Assembly: GCA_025128135.1 (NCBI GenBank) | Contig: JAHLYW010000044.1 | Location: forward strand, 1 to 64,000 | Reading direction: 5' to 3' | Origin: Synechococcus sp. CS-1325 | GTDB taxonomy: Bacteria; Cyanobacteriota; Cyanobacteriia; PCC-6307; Cyanobiaceae | Length of the DNA: 64,000 nt | Shown here: piece after piece, positions 34,745 to 44,744 of the stretch | How positions within the stretch are numbered: position 1 is the stretch's first letter | Layout: each line of letters opens with the position of its first letter | Translations under genes and position numbers: made by a program | The notes under the pieces: model-generated | The model's input: the letters and a program-made list of their open reading frames with translations, nothing else | Database searches by the model: none | Told to the model about the DNA's origin: nothing

Positions 34745-35882
34745 GCAGCTCGGCGGGCCGGACCGTGAGGCTGAGCGGCTTCTCGCCACGTCGTACCTGA
34801 ACCGTCAACTCCTGGCCGACCCTGCCGGCATCCACCGCCACCTGCACTTCGGAGGGGTTCTTGACGCGCTTGTCGCCCACCTGCTCGATCAGATCACAGG
34901 CCTGCAGCCCACCTTGCTCGGCGGGGCTGCCCTTCAGCACGTCGACCACCACGACGCCGTTGATCTCAGGCAGGCGGCATTTGGAGGCGGTGGCATTGAT
35001 TTCCCTGGCCAGCTGGGGGGTGAGGGCCTGCAGGCGTACACCGATGTAGGGGTGGGAGGCCCGACCGCTCTCGAGGATCTGGGCGGCGATCTGGCGGGCC
35101 AGGTTGATCGGGATGGCGAAGCTCAGGCCACCGCCCGGTGCCTGCCGAATCGCCGTGTTGACGCCGATCACCTGGGCACTGTCGTTGATCAGGGGCCCGC
35201 CGCTGTTGCCCGGGTTGACGGCGGCGTCGGTCTGGATGTACGGCACCCGCTGTCCTTCTCCGATCGCATTGGTGCGCTGGATGGCGCTGATGATTCCCGC
35301 CGTCACCGTGTTGTCGAGGCCCAGTGGATTGCCGATCGCGATCGCCCATTCCCCGGGCCGCACCTTGGCGGAGTCGCCCAGGGGGGCCACCGGCAGACCC
35401 TGGGCCACCACCTTGACCACGGCGATGTCGGTGAGCGGATCCCCGCCGAGCACCTTGCCGTTGAAGCTGCGGCCGTCCGGCAGGGTGACCGACACCTCGT
35501 TGGTTCCCTCCACCACGTGGGCATTGGTGATGATCACCCCGTCGGAGCGGGTGATGAAGCCGGAGCCCTGCCCCTGCTGCTGCTGAACGGCGGGAGCGCT
35601 GCCGAACAGGCCGCCCAGTGGATTGATCACCCGCTTGACCGTGTCGATCCGCACCACCGCCGGTCCGACCTTGTCGACGGCGTCGACGATGAAGCGATTG
35701 CCGGCCTGGAGGGGGATGGCGGCGGGGGCGTCGCTCACCTTCGGAGCGGCGACCGGCTCACTCTTCTGCTTCAGCAGGTTCGGCACACCCAGGGTGCAGC
35801 CTCCCAGCAGGAGGCCGGCGGAGCAGGCAGCGATCAGGCTGGGCAGAAGGGCCACCGGGCAAGGACGCCGATCAGAGGTCAT
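34731..35882 (-). CDS. HtrA/Deg-type serine protease with lipobox
   Basis: A 383-residue trypsin-like protease with one PDZ domain. The catalytic triad is visible: H122 in ITNAHVVE, D152 in DIAVVK and S227 in GNSGGP. The PDZ domain starts near residue 285 ([17 protein letters not shown]) and ends in RPAEL. The N-terminus has a hydrophobic stretch followed by LLLGGC (C29), a lipobox, so it is probably a lipoprotein facing the periplasm or thylakoid lumen, where it degrades misfolded proteins. ATG 35882 was chosen because it starts that signal. It is divergent from dnaA. Confidence 0.93.
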   Translation of the reverse strand: MTSDRRPCPVALLPSLIAACSAGLLLGGCTLGVPNLLKQKSEPVAAPKVSDAPAAIPLQAGNRFIVDAVDKVGPAVVRIDTVKRVINPLGGLFGSAPAVQQQQGQGSGFITRSDGVIITNAHVVEGTNEVSVTLPDGRSFNGKVLGGDPLTDIAVVKVVAQGLPVAPLGDSAKVRPGEWAIAIGNPLGLDNTVTAGIISAIQRTNAIGEGQRVPYIQTDAAVNPGNSGGPLINDSAQVIGVNTAIRQAPGGGLSFAIPINLARQIAAQILESGRASHPYIGVRLQALTPQLAREINATASKCRLPEINGVVVVDVLKGSPAEQGGLQACDLIEQVGDKRVKNPSEVQVAVDAGRVGQELTVQVRRGEKPLSLTVRPAELRRNS

Positions 35883-35978
35883 GGAGAGGGGAGGTGGTCC
35901 AGGCCGAAGGCCGCTTGCCGGGCACAGGTCGGAGGCTGGGGATCTGCCTATATTCGGCCACTGTGGGACGAGGCGGAG

Positions 35979-37361
<1,383 letters not shown>

Positions 37362-37385
37362 ATCGTCCAGCCAGCTCGCAGGGGT

Positions 37386-38312
37386 TCAGGTCAGCGGCAG
37401 GCTGGGGTCGAGCCCTTCCACCTCGCCCTGAAACACGCGGCTGGCGGTGATGTCGGAGGCTTCGATCGTGATCAGATCCCGTTTGGTCAGGCCTGGGCCC
37501 AAGTGTTTGAAGAGCCGGTTGGCCTGACGCATCCGTGCCCGGTCGATGGCGTTGCGGATCGAGCGGGCGTTGGCGAAGAAGGGGAGCTGCATGCGCCGTT
37601 GGATGTAGTCGGAGAAGGCGGCGCTGCCCTCCTCACTGAACCGGTAGCTCTCGGCTGCCATGATCAGCTTGGCAATCGCCAGCAGCTCCTCGGCGGTGTA
37701 ATCGGGAAAATCGATGTGGTTGGCCACCCGCGAGGAGAGGCCGGGGTTGGATTGGTAGAACACATCCATCCGATCCTTGTAACCCGCGAAGATCACCACC
37801 AGATCATCGCGATTGTTCTCCATCACCTGAAGCAGGATCTCGATCGCTTCGGCGCCATAGTCGCGTTCGTTTTCAGGCCGGTAGAGGTAGTACGCCTCGT
37901 CGATGAACAGCACGCCACCCATGGCACGCTTGAGCATTTCCCTTGTTTTCGGGGCGGTGTGGCCGATGTACTGGCCCACCAGGTCGTCGCGGGTGGCGGT
38001 GACCAGATGACCCTTGCGCACATAGCCGAGCCGGTGAAGGATGTCGGAGATCCGTTCAGCCACTGTGGTTTTTCCGGTGCCGGGATGGCCGGTGAAGGAC
38101 ATGTGCAGGCTGGGGGCACCGGTGGCCAGGCCCACCTGCTTGCGCGCCCGTTCCACCACCAGCAGCGCGGCGATTTCACGGATTCTCGTTTTCACCGGTT
38201 TCAGGCCGATCAGCTCGCGATCGAGCTGAACAAGCACCTCATCCACACCGGTGCCGTCATAGGCGGCCCGCAGATCGACCGGCGTGTCGTCATCGACCGG
38301 CGCCTGCTCCAT
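37386..38312 (-). CDS. cbbX: Rubisco activase CbbX
   Basis: A 308-residue AAA+ protein of the CbbX type. Walker A is [16 protein letters not shown], Walker B is [20 protein letters not shown], and the pore region [15 protein letters not shown] pulls on the Rubisco large-subunit C-terminus to release inhibitory sugar phosphates. The ATG overlaps the acRAF stop (ATGA at 38312), so the two Rubisco helper genes are translationally coupled at the end of the carboxysome-NDH gene string. It is convergent with dnaA, 24 bp apart. Confidence 0.94.
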   Translation of the reverse strand: MEQAPVDDDTPVDLRAAYDGTGVDEVLVQLDRELIGLKPVKTRIREIAALLVVERARKQVGLATGAPSLHMSFTGHPGTGKTTVAERISDILHRLGYVRKGHLVTATRDDLVGQYIGHTAPKTREMLKRAMGGVLFIDEAYYLYRPENERDYGAEAIEILLQVMENNRDDLVVIFAGYKDRMDVFYQSNPGLSSRVANHIDFPDYTAEELLAIAKLIMAAESYRFSEEGSAAFSDYIQRRMQLPFFANARSIRNAIDRARMRQANRLFKHLGPGLTKRDLITIEASDITASRVFQGEVEGLDPSLPLT

Positions 38313-38560
38313 CAGGGCACGAGGGCGTCGATGGCGGCGGCGAAGGCGAGCTCCGGCTCGCCCACCGGGCTCTGGTCGGGCTCGGCCCGCAGGGTGAGGT
38401 TCACGTAGGTGCGCCCGAAGCTGATGTCCGGGTAGCACTGGCGCTGCTCGGCGAGCTCGTTGAGCTGCTCCAGAAACAGGCGGGTGGTTTCGTAGTCGTC
38501 GAACTCGATACGCCGCTCCAGGCGTTCAGGGCGCTGCCGTTTGGTCCAGGGCTGATCCAT
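38312..38560 (-). CDS. acRAF, alpha-carboxysome Rubisco assembly factor (PCD-like)
   Basis: An 82-residue pterin carbinolamine dehydratase-like protein: [20 protein letters not shown], then [20 protein letters not shown], then [12 protein letters not shown]. In alpha-carboxysome organisms this degenerate PCD family is the Rubisco assembly factor acRAF. The usual PCD catalytic histidines are not evident, consistent with a chaperone role. It overlaps the 3' end of chpX by 35 bp and the start of cbbX by 4 bp, so expression is coupled to both. Confidence 0.85.
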   Translation of the reverse strand: MDQPWTKRQRPERLERRIEFDDYETTRLFLEQLNELAEQRQCYPDISFGRTYVNLTLRAEPDQSPVGEPELAFAAAIDALVP

Positions 38561-39713
38561 CCCTGCAACTTAGCCCAGGCGAAACTGAGGCCAGCACTGG
38601 CCCAGCCGCCGGCAGACAGCCGATCTGCGCCTGGAGCAGCCGCTTCACCCAGGCCTCGGCATGGGCATGGTTGAGTCCCTGCTCCGCCGCCCCGGCGCCC
38701 CGGAGCGGATGGGGAAAGGTGCCGGCGATCGCGGCATTGGTGACACAGAACATCGCCTTCTGGAAGCTGGTGCAGATCTTGACCCGCAGATCACCTCTGC
38801 CCCGGCCCCGGCTCGCGTAGAGCGCTTCGAGATCGGCCGGAAGATGGCGGCTCATGTCCTGCATCAGCAGGCTGGGGGGAATGCCGGCGCCCATGGTGGG
38901 CAGGGGATCGGCGAACAGGGCGCCGTACTGGAAACGGCCCTGGTCGATCGGGATCTGCTGGGCCTGGGCGTTGAAGGACACCGTGCCCAGGAAAGGGGTG
39001 CCCCGCAGGAACACCGCCTCCACGTAGGGAACGGCCACATCGGCGAGGAAGGTCAGCCCTGCTTCGGCCGGCAGGATGTCGAAGCCTTTCCCGTCGAGCT
39101 CCACGCGATAGTGGATCGGCTGGCCGGCCGCCGCCACCAGGCCATCGCGCAGAAAGGCGACCACCGCCGTGATCGAGTCCACCCTTCCATGGCGATGGGC
39201 GACTCGGAGCTCGCGGAACAGATCACTCATCACCCGCCAGAACTGTCCCAGGGCACTGGCGGTGGCGGCGGAGCGGATCTGCTCCGGCAGAAAGTCCGGA
39301 AAGAAGCGATCCAGCAGATTCAGCAGCGGGTCCCGGCGGCGGCGATGGGCGATCACCAGGCGGCAGTCGGCGGCGAAGGGGTTGCTGTCGAGATAGGTGT
39401 CGAGGCCGCCGGTGCCATGCCAGAGCATCATCCGCTGGCAATACTCGGCGTACTCGTAGTTGAGTCGGTCGTGGATCAGGTGGCGCCAGAGCCGCCCGGC
39501 GCTCAGCGCCCCATCGAAGAATCGCCAGATCGGCAGCGGGTTGAGGAACTCCCGTTGGGCCTGATGGTTGAGGTTGATGCTGTAGGCATCCAGCACCTCG
39601 CCATAGCTTTCGAGCACCCCCACCACCTCCAGCAGGTGATCGGCCGATTCCTCCAGCAGGGGTTGGCCGTTGAGAAGCCTGGCCATCAGCTGCTCGGCGC
39701 TGGGCGGGCTCAC
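38526..39713 (-). CDS. chpX: CO2 hydration protein of NDH-1MS' (ChpX/CupB)
   Basis: A 395-residue protein of the ChpX/CupA-CupB family, which sits on the NdhD/NdhF antiporter modules of NDH-1 and converts CO2 to bicarbonate. It has the LRLLN-like start, FLNPLPIWRFFDGALSAGRL, YEYAEYCQRMMLWHGTGGLD and VCTSFQKAMFCVTNAAIAG-like segments of the family. Its GTG start at 39713 overlaps the ndhD stop as GTGA. Placement with ndhF and ndhD defines a constitutive-type CO2 uptake complex (CupB-like); marine and freshwater alpha-cyanobacteria usually carry this one. Confidence 0.9.
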   Translation of the reverse strand: MSPPSAEQLMARLLNGQPLLEESADHLLEVVGVLESYGEVLDAYSINLNHQAQREFLNPLPIWRFFDGALSAGRLWRHLIHDRLNYEYAEYCQRMMLWHGTGGLDTYLDSNPFAADCRLVIAHRRRRDPLLNLLDRFFPDFLPEQIRSAATASALGQFWRVMSDLFRELRVAHRHGRVDSITAVVAFLRDGLVAAAGQPIHYRVELDGKGFDILPAEAGLTFLADVAVPYVEAVFLRGTPFLGTVSFNAQAQQIPIDQGRFQYGALFADPLPTMGAGIPPSLLMQDMSRHLPADLEALYASRGRGRGDLRVKICTSFQKAMFCVTNAAIAGTFPHPLRGAGAAEQGLNHAHAEAWVKRLLQAQIGCLPAAGPVLASVSPGLSCRDGSALDQTAAP

Positions 39714-41176
39714 CGCAGCACCCCGCTCGGCTCTGCCATCGCGGTGCTGGTGGTCTCGCTCAGCAGACCAAGACCCTGGGGGAACAGGCCGATCGCCAGG
39801 ATCGCCACCGTCAGCGCGAGGGCGGGCAGATGTCGCTGCAGCGGAATCGCCGCCAGCTGCACGGTGGCCCCCAGCCGACCGAAGAAGGCACGGTTGACCA
39901 GCAGCAGGAAGTAGACGGCTGTGAGACCGGAGCCGACCATGCAGAGCAGGGTCTGCCACGGGAAAGCGATCAGGCTGCCCCGGAAGACGAGAAACTCGGC
40001 CATGAACCCCGACATCCCAGGGATCCCGGCGCTGGCCATCACCCCGATGATCATCAGCGACCCCACCAGCGGCAGACCCCGCTCGGGATTGAGCAGCCCG
40101 CGCAGCTCGCGGAGGTCGCGGCTGCCGGTGACCTTGTAGACAGCTCCCACCAGCAGGAACAACAACGCTGAAATCAGGCCATGGCTGATCATCTGGAACT
40201 CCGCCCCGAGCAGGCTCACCGGGGTGGCCGCCGCCGCCGCCAGCAGCACATAGCCCATGTGGCCCACGGAGCTGTACGCCACCATTCGTTTCATGTCCTG
40301 CTGCTGGATCGCCGCCAGGGAGCCGAACAGCACCGACACCGCTGCCCAGCCCGCCAGCCAGGGGGCACAAAGGGCCCAGGCCTCAGGAAGCAGGCCGAAG
40401 CAGAAGCGCAGCAGGCCGTAGGTGCCCAGTTTGAGCAGCACCCCGGCCAGCAGCACCGAAACCGGGGTTGAAGCCTCGGTGTGGGCATCGGGCAGCCAGG
40501 TGTGGAAGGGAAAAAGGGGAATCTTGATGGCGAAGCCCACCAGCAGTGCCCCGAGCAGGGCCAGCTGGACGCCCAGGCCGAGATCGTCGCTGCTGATGGC
40601 TCGCAGACTGAAATCGGCGCTGCCGGTCGCCAGCGTCAGGCCGAGGAACCCGGCCAGGATCAGCCCTCCGGAGACGGCGGTGAACAGCAGAAACTTCGTG
40701 GCGGCCCTCGCCCTGCCGTTGCCGCCCCAGATCGCGATCAGCAGCCAGAGCGGCACGAGTTCCAGTTCATAGAACAGGAAGAACAGCAGCAGGTTCTGGG
40801 CCAGGAAGGCACCATTGACGGCGCCGCTGATCAACAGGATCAGTGAGAAGAAGAGCCGCGGCCTCAGGATCCCGGCCTCCGTGGCCAGAACAGCCACCAG
40901 GCACAACGCTCCGTTGATCAGCACCAAGGGCAGGGAAAGTCCATCGATCCCGAGCCGGTAGTGCAGCCCGAGGCTGCCGAGCCAGGGAACGGATTCCTCC
41001 AGCTGCATGCCGCCAGCGCTGGGATCGAAGCTCACCAGCACCCGTATGGACCAGAGCAGCTGCAGGGCAAGCACGGCGGCGCCGCTGCGCCGGATTCGCT
41101 CCGGCGCCGGATCGCCGGGCCAGATCGCCAGGATCAGGGCACCCAGCAGGGGGATCAGCAGCAGGCCGCTCAGCAC
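39710..41176 (-). CDS. ndhD4: NAD(P)H dehydrogenase-like complex subunit NdhD4
   Basis: A 488-residue, very hydrophobic protein of the NuoM/NdhD proton-channel family with about 14 predicted membrane helices. Conserved segments include YELELVPLWLLIAIWGG, KIPLFPFHTWLPDAHTEAST, QQQDMKRMVAYSSVGHMGYV and GIPGMSGFMAEFLVF. The acidic residue in YELELVP and the lysine in AIKIPLFPFH belong to the proton path. Next to ndhF and chpX it must be the D4-type subunit of the CO2-uptake NDH-1. The start is a GTG at 41176; the gene follows ndhF after 13 bp. Confidence 0.93.
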   Translation of the reverse strand: MLSGLLLIPLLGALILAIWPGDPAPERIRRSGAAVLALQLLWSIRVLVSFDPSAGGMQLEESVPWLGSLGLHYRLGIDGLSLPLVLINGALCLVAVLATEAGILRPRLFFSLILLISGAVNGAFLAQNLLLFFLFYELELVPLWLLIAIWGGNGRARAATKFLLFTAVSGGLILAGFLGLTLATGSADFSLRAISSDDLGLGVQLALLGALLVGFAIKIPLFPFHTWLPDAHTEASTPVSVLLAGVLLKLGTYGLLRFCFGLLPEAWALCAPWLAGWAAVSVLFGSLAAIQQQDMKRMVAYSSVGHMGYVLLAAAAATPVSLLGAEFQMISHGLISALLFLLVGAVYKVTGSRDLRELRGLLNPERGLPLVGSLMIIGVMASAGIPGMSGFMAEFLVFRGSLIAFPWQTLLCMVGSGLTAVYFLLLVNRAFFGRLGATVQLAAIPLQRHLPALALTVAILAIGLFPQGLGLLSETTSTAMAEPSGVLR

Positions 41177-41189
41177 GGTTCCATCACCC

Positions 41190-43034
41190 TCATCGCATCA
41201 CCCAGCTGAGCGAGCCAAGCAGCACCACGATGGAGGCCATCGCCGTGAGCACGTAGGTCTGCATCTGGCCGCCGACAGTGAGCTTGAGCCCAGCGGCGCT
41301 CGCCATTGACAGCGAGGCGAGCTGCTCGACCAGACCATTCACCACCTGCCGATCAAACCAGGCGGCCAGCCGGGCGAGCGTCGCAACCAGAGCCACCACC
41401 GTGCGCCGGTAGATCCTTTCGGTGTAGAAGTCGAAGGCGAGCAGATCCTGCAGTTGGCGCAGGGGCTTCAGGGTCGAGCGTGACCATCCTTTGTAGAGCG
41501 GCACCGTCCCCCCCAGGATCAGGCCCGTGGCTCCGCTGGCCACCAACGCCCATGCCACCTGGGGCGGGAACGAAGCCAGCCCGGGAACAGGATCGATTTT
41601 CACCATGATCAAGGGAGTGAGCAGAACCAGCACGGTGAGGCTCACCATCGGCAGGGCCATCTGCCAGTTCACTTCGGGAGCCCGCCGTGTCTTGGTCTGA
41701 CGGGGCCCGAGGAAGACACAGCGAAACACCCGACTGAAGTTGATCAGCGTGAGTGTGTTGGCGAGCAGCACCACCATGGCCAGGGCGGGTGAGCTGCGGG
41801 CCATGGCCTCCACGTCGAGTCCGTAGGCCCAGAAGCAGCCGAGTGGCGCCAGGGCGGTGCTGCCGGCTGCCCCCACCAGGAAGGCCACGGTGGTGGCGGG
41901 CATGCAGCGGGCCAGGCCGCCCAGTTCACTGAGATCCTGGCAATTGGTGGTGGCGATCACGCTCCCCACGCTCATGAACAACAGGGCCTTGGCAACGGCG
42001 TGGGCAAACAGCAGCAGCAGGGCGATGGCCGGCTGCTGCTCGGCGATGGCGATGAACACCAGCCCCATGGCCGCACTGGTTGTGTAGGAGAGGGCCCGTT
42101 TGATATCGACCTGGGCGAGGGCGGCCAGGGACCCGCCGATCGCCGTCAGCGAGCCCAGAACGATCAGCACGTCCAGGCTGATCGGCGAGAGCTGCAGGAT
42201 CGGCATCAGCCGCAGCAACACCAGGGCACCACAGGTCACCACCACGGAGTTGCGCAGGATCGAAGCCGGGTTGGGTCCCTCCATGGCTTCATCGAGCCAG
42301 AGATGCATGGGGAATTGGGCGCACTTGCCGAGCGGTCCGGCGATCAGCGCCAGGCCCAGCAGGTTGGCTGCCAGGGGTGAAAGCTGGGCCTGGGGCACCC
42401 AGCGGTAGAGATCCTCGAAGCGCATCACCCCGGCGAAGGCCGAGAGGGCGACCACCCCCATCAACAGCAGCACATCGCCGACACGCTTGGTCAGGAAGGC
42501 GTCTCTGGCAGCGGTGACCACCAGGGGCTGGCCGTACCAGAATCCCACCAGGAGGTAGGTGGAGAGGGTGAGCATCTCCAGCAGAAAGTAGGTGAGAAAC
42601 AGGGAACTGCTCAGCACCACCCCCGCCATCGCCGCCTCGAAGAAGCCCACCAGGGCAAAGAAGCGGGCCAGTGACCATTCCTTGTCGAGATAGCCGAGGG
42701 CGAACACCTGGGCCAGCAGGCTCAGCCCAGCGACCAGCTCAAGGCAGGCCAGGTTGGTCAAGGAGAGATCGAAGCTCAGCTCCAGCTTCAGATCGGCGGC
42801 CTGAAACCAGCCCAGACTGATCTCATAGGCCCCGTGTTGTAACACTGCATTGAGCAGCGCCGTGCCGTGCAGAAAGGCCACCAGGGTGACGAGCACATTC
42901 ATGTAGGCGGCGGGCCTGGGCCCGGTGCGGCGGATCCAGCCGCATGCCCATGGCAAGGACATCCCCACCCCTGCGAAGCCGTAGAGCGGGATCAACCAGG
43001 CCAGCTGAACCGATAGGGGGAGCGACGACACCAA
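41190..43034 (-). CDS. ndhF4: NAD(P)H dehydrogenase-like complex subunit NdhF4
   Basis: A 614-residue antiporter-like subunit of the NuoL/NdhF family. It has FFLTYFLLEMLTLSTYLLVG, LGKCAQFPMHLWLDEAMEGP (the core motif of NuoL-like proteins), QVDIKRALSYTTSAAMGLVF and a long C-terminal part including the lateral helix. It pumps protons within the NDH-1MS' complex that energises CO2 hydration by ChpX. The frame starts with TTG GTG, so the precise start is uncertain. It is the first gene of the NDH block, separated from the carboxysome genes by a strong hairpin (43095-43126). Confidence 0.93.
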   Translation of the reverse strand: MVSSLPLSVQLAWLIPLYGFAGVGMSLPWACGWIRRTGPRPAAYMNVLVTLVAFLHGTALLNAVLQHGAYEISLGWFQAADLKLELSFDLSLTNLACLELVAGLSLLAQVFALGYLDKEWSLARFFALVGFFEAAMAGVVLSSSLFLTYFLLEMLTLSTYLLVGFWYGQPLVVTAARDAFLTKRVGDVLLLMGVVALSAFAGVMRFEDLYRWVPQAQLSPLAANLLGLALIAGPLGKCAQFPMHLWLDEAMEGPNPASILRNSVVVTCGALVLLRLMPILQLSPISLDVLIVLGSLTAIGGSLAALAQVDIKRALSYTTSAAMGLVFIAIAEQQPAIALLLLFAHAVAKALLFMSVGSVIATTNCQDLSELGGLARCMPATTVAFLVGAAGSTALAPLGCFWAYGLDVEAMARSSPALAMVVLLANTLTLINFSRVFRCVFLGPRQTKTRRAPEVNWQMALPMVSLTVLVLLTPLIMVKIDPVPGLASFPPQVAWALVASGATGLILGGTVPLYKGWSRSTLKPLRQLQDLLAFDFYTERIYRRTVVALVATLARLAAWFDRQVVNGLVEQLASLSMASAAGLKLTVGGQMQTYVLTAMASIVVLLGSLSWVMR

Positions 43035-43094
43035 GATCAGATTTCACCGCAGGGTGGCAACAACTGAGCCGAGGCAACCATGCTGATCTGTTGA

Positions 43095-43126
43095 GTACCC
43101 CAGACACGGAAAGGCGTCTGGGGTAC
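43095..43126 (-). promoter_or_regulatory. Perfect 11-bp stem-loop between carboxysome and NDH genes
   Basis: GTACCCCAGAC (43095-43105), a 10-nt loop and GTCTGGGGTAC (43116-43126) form a perfect stem. It lies 26 bp after the ferritin-like gene stop and 61 bp before the ndhF start. No T-run follows on either strand, so it is more likely an attenuator or an RNA-processing or stability element than a full terminator. Confidence 0.6.
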
Positions 43127-43152
43127 GCCATCAGAACGTCACAAAACTGTGG

Positions 43153-43626
43153 CTAGAAGGTGGCCCTTTGCGCTGCTCCTTCCGGACCGTTGCGATCGAG
43201 TTCCTGGATCCAGATTTCGAGATCGTTGCCATGCTGCAGTTCTTCTTCCCAGAGATGGCGAAAGAAGGAACCGTTGACCTCATCCCGCATCATCGTGCAG
43301 AACCTGGCCGCTTCGGCGTAATGCTGGATCAGATCCGCCTCCAGTTCCCTGTTCAGCCGCAGCAGCTGAACCAGGCTGGAGGCGGCCCGCACCGGTCGCA
43401 GCTGGGAGGCGGCGGGAGCCACACCCAGCTGCAGCATCTGCATGACGATCCGCTCGGCATGCCGCATCTCCTCGGCGGTGTCCTGCCGGAACCGCTCGGC
43501 CGCGTCAGCCTGTCCCCAGAGCTCCACGAGTGAAGCCTGGGTCATGTATTGCTGAACCGCGGTGTACTCAAGGCTGAGGGCTCGGCCCAGGTAGCCGAGC
43601 ACGCGCGGATGCACGCCGCCGATCAC
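43153..43626 (-). CDS. Bacterioferritin-like protein of the carboxysome cluster
   Basis: A 157-residue four-helix-bundle protein of the ferritin/bacterioferritin superfamily. Iron-ligand patterns are visible: ALSLEYTAVQQYM, then FRQDTAEEMRHAERI (E-x-x-H), LNRELEADLIQHYAEAARFC and LWEEELQHGNDLEIW (E-x-x-H). A bacterioferritin-like gene commonly closes alpha-carboxysome clusters; its role there is unproven, possibly iron or oxygen handling. The start is a GTG at 43626, two bases after the csoS1E stop, so it belongs to the same transcript. Confidence 0.85.
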   Translation of the reverse strand: MIGGVHPRVLGYLGRALSLEYTAVQQYMTQASLVELWGQADAAERFRQDTAEEMRHAERIVMQMLQLGVAPAASQLRPVRAASSLVQLLRLNRELEADLIQHYAEAARFCTMMRDEVNGSFFRHLWEEELQHGNDLEIWIQELDRNGPEGAAQRATF

Positions 43627-43628
43627 GC

Positions 43629-44153
43629 TCAGCTCCTCCGGTCAGCGCCGCTGGGGACGAGCACAGGTTCCACCTCGACATGGGGGCGGGCAATGATGTG
43701 GGCTGCCACCAGGCCATCGCCCACCCGCTCGCAGGCGTCGGCACCGGCACGGACGGCGGCGTTGACGGCACCGGTTTCGCCGCGGACCATCACGGTGACG
43801 TAGCCGCCGCCGACGAATTCGCGGGAGACGAGGGTGACTTCAGCTGCCTTGGTCATGGCGTCAGCCGCTTCGATGGCGGGGACAAGCCCACGGGTTTCGA
43901 TCATGCCGAGGGCGATGCCGTGTGGAAGAGGGGCCATGGCGGTGCTCGATGGGGGGGTGTGGGTGGGTGTTGGTGCCGGTGGCGCGGGGGGCTTGGTGCC
44001 CTCCGAAACGGCTGGCGCTGAAACAGGGGGTGTCTGGGGCTCAGGGGTCGCCGCCCCTGCCGCCGCTGGCAGGGCTTTGGCTGACGGGCTGCTCACGCCC
44101 CGACTGGCGGTGGTGCGACGGGATGAGGGTTGTCGGGGGGTGGGGGTGGCCAT
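43629..44153 (-). CDS. csoS1E: Carboxysome shell protein CsoS1E-type BMC with N-terminal extension
   Basis: A 174-residue protein. Residues from about 76 on form a BMC shell domain almost identical to CsoS1 in this window (GIALGMIETRGLVPAIEAAD, then GGGYVTVMVRGETGAVNAAV and CERVGDGLVAAHIIARPH). The first 75 residues are a Pro/Ala/Thr/Ser-rich, probably disordered extension with a basic start (ATPTPRQPSSRRTTASRG). This extension plus position after csoS4B marks the cyanobacterial CsoS1E variant. It forms hexagonal shell tiles, and the extension may face the lumen or cytosol as a linker. Confidence 0.85.
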   Translation of the reverse strand: MATPTPRQPSSRRTTASRGVSSPSAKALPAAAGAATPEPQTPPVSAPAVSEGTKPPAPPAPTPTHTPPSSTAMAPLPHGIALGMIETRGLVPAIEAADAMTKAAEVTLVSREFVGGGYVTVMVRGETGAVNAAVRAGADACERVGDGLVAAHIIARPHVEVEPVLVPSGADRRS

Positions 44154-44219
44154 GGCGGAAGTCGATGGACGTGGTCAGGTCGTGGGGGCTGCGGGGGAAG
44201 GGCGGGTGGCCACTGGGAC

Positions 44220-44471
44220 TCAGCCATCTGGATCCCAGAAATCAATGATCCCACCGATCGTCAGGTCGGTCTGCAGATCGGGATCGCCGGAGGCGAAGCG
44301 AGCCGCCGAGCCACTGGCGGTGAACACCCAGTTGCCTGGTGAGGCACCCACGGGATCAACGGCAACGCTGAATTTGCCCTTGGTGGAACGCAGCACCCGA
44401 AGGTTGCAATGGCGCAGACCATCGACCCGTTGGCTGCAGATCAGTGATCCGGTCACCTGCATGATCTCCAT
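44220..44471 (-). CDS. csoS4B: Carboxysome vertex protein CsoS4B
   Basis: An 83-residue BMV (pentamer) shell protein: MEIMQVTGSLICSQRVDGLR, then CNLRVLRSTKGKFSVAVDPV, GASPGNWVFTASGSAARFA and DLTIGGIIDFWDP. Such pentamers close the twelve vertices of the icosahedral shell. It starts in the overlapping ATGA of csoS4A. It is the more divergent member of the pair, with the VTGSLICSQR start usual for CsoS4B. Confidence 0.95.
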   Translation of the reverse strand: MEIMQVTGSLICSQRVDGLRHCNLRVLRSTKGKFSVAVDPVGASPGNWVFTASGSAARFASGDPDLQTDLTIGGIIDFWDPDG

Positions 44472-44743
44472 CAGGCTGATCCCCCCGGAGCGTTGCCGCT
44501 GTCAGGATCCCAGTGGTCGATGATCCCCACGATCGTGAGATCGCTTGGGTAGGACTTGCTGCCGGCGGCTTCCCGGGCGGCGGAGCTTCCCACGCAGATC
44601 ACCCAGTCGCCGGGAATGCAGCCGACGGCGTCGACAGCCACTTTCTGGGAGCTGCCGTCGAGCACCACCTGGAGGTGCTTGTGCTCGAAACCTGGAATCC
44701 GGTTGGTGGAAACGAGTGGTTTGACGACCTTGCAGATCAACAT
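44471..44743 (-). CDS. csoS4A: Carboxysome vertex protein CsoS4A
   Basis: A 90-residue BMV pentamer protein: MLICKVVKPLVSTNRIPGFE, then HLQVVLDGSSQKVAVDAVG, CIPGDWVICVGSSAAREAAG and DLTIVGIIDHWDP. It caps the shell vertices with CsoS4B. Its ATG is one base after the csoSCA stop, and its stop overlaps the csoS4B start, so csoSCA, csoS4A and csoS4B are tightly coupled. Confidence 0.96.
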   Translation of the reverse strand: MLICKVVKPLVSTNRIPGFEHKHLQVVLDGSSQKVAVDAVGCIPGDWVICVGSSAAREAAGSKSYPSDLTIVGIIDHWDPDSGNAPGGSA

Positions 44744-44744
44744 T

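Noticed and set aside
35883..35978. Chromosome origin beside dnaA
   Set aside because: No cluster of DnaA boxes is visible in this 96-bp gap, and cyanobacterial origins are often near dnaN instead.
34653..35978. A long frame upstream of and in frame with dnaA
   Set aside because: It is antisense to the HtrA-type protease; DnaA homology begins only at the GTG at 35979.
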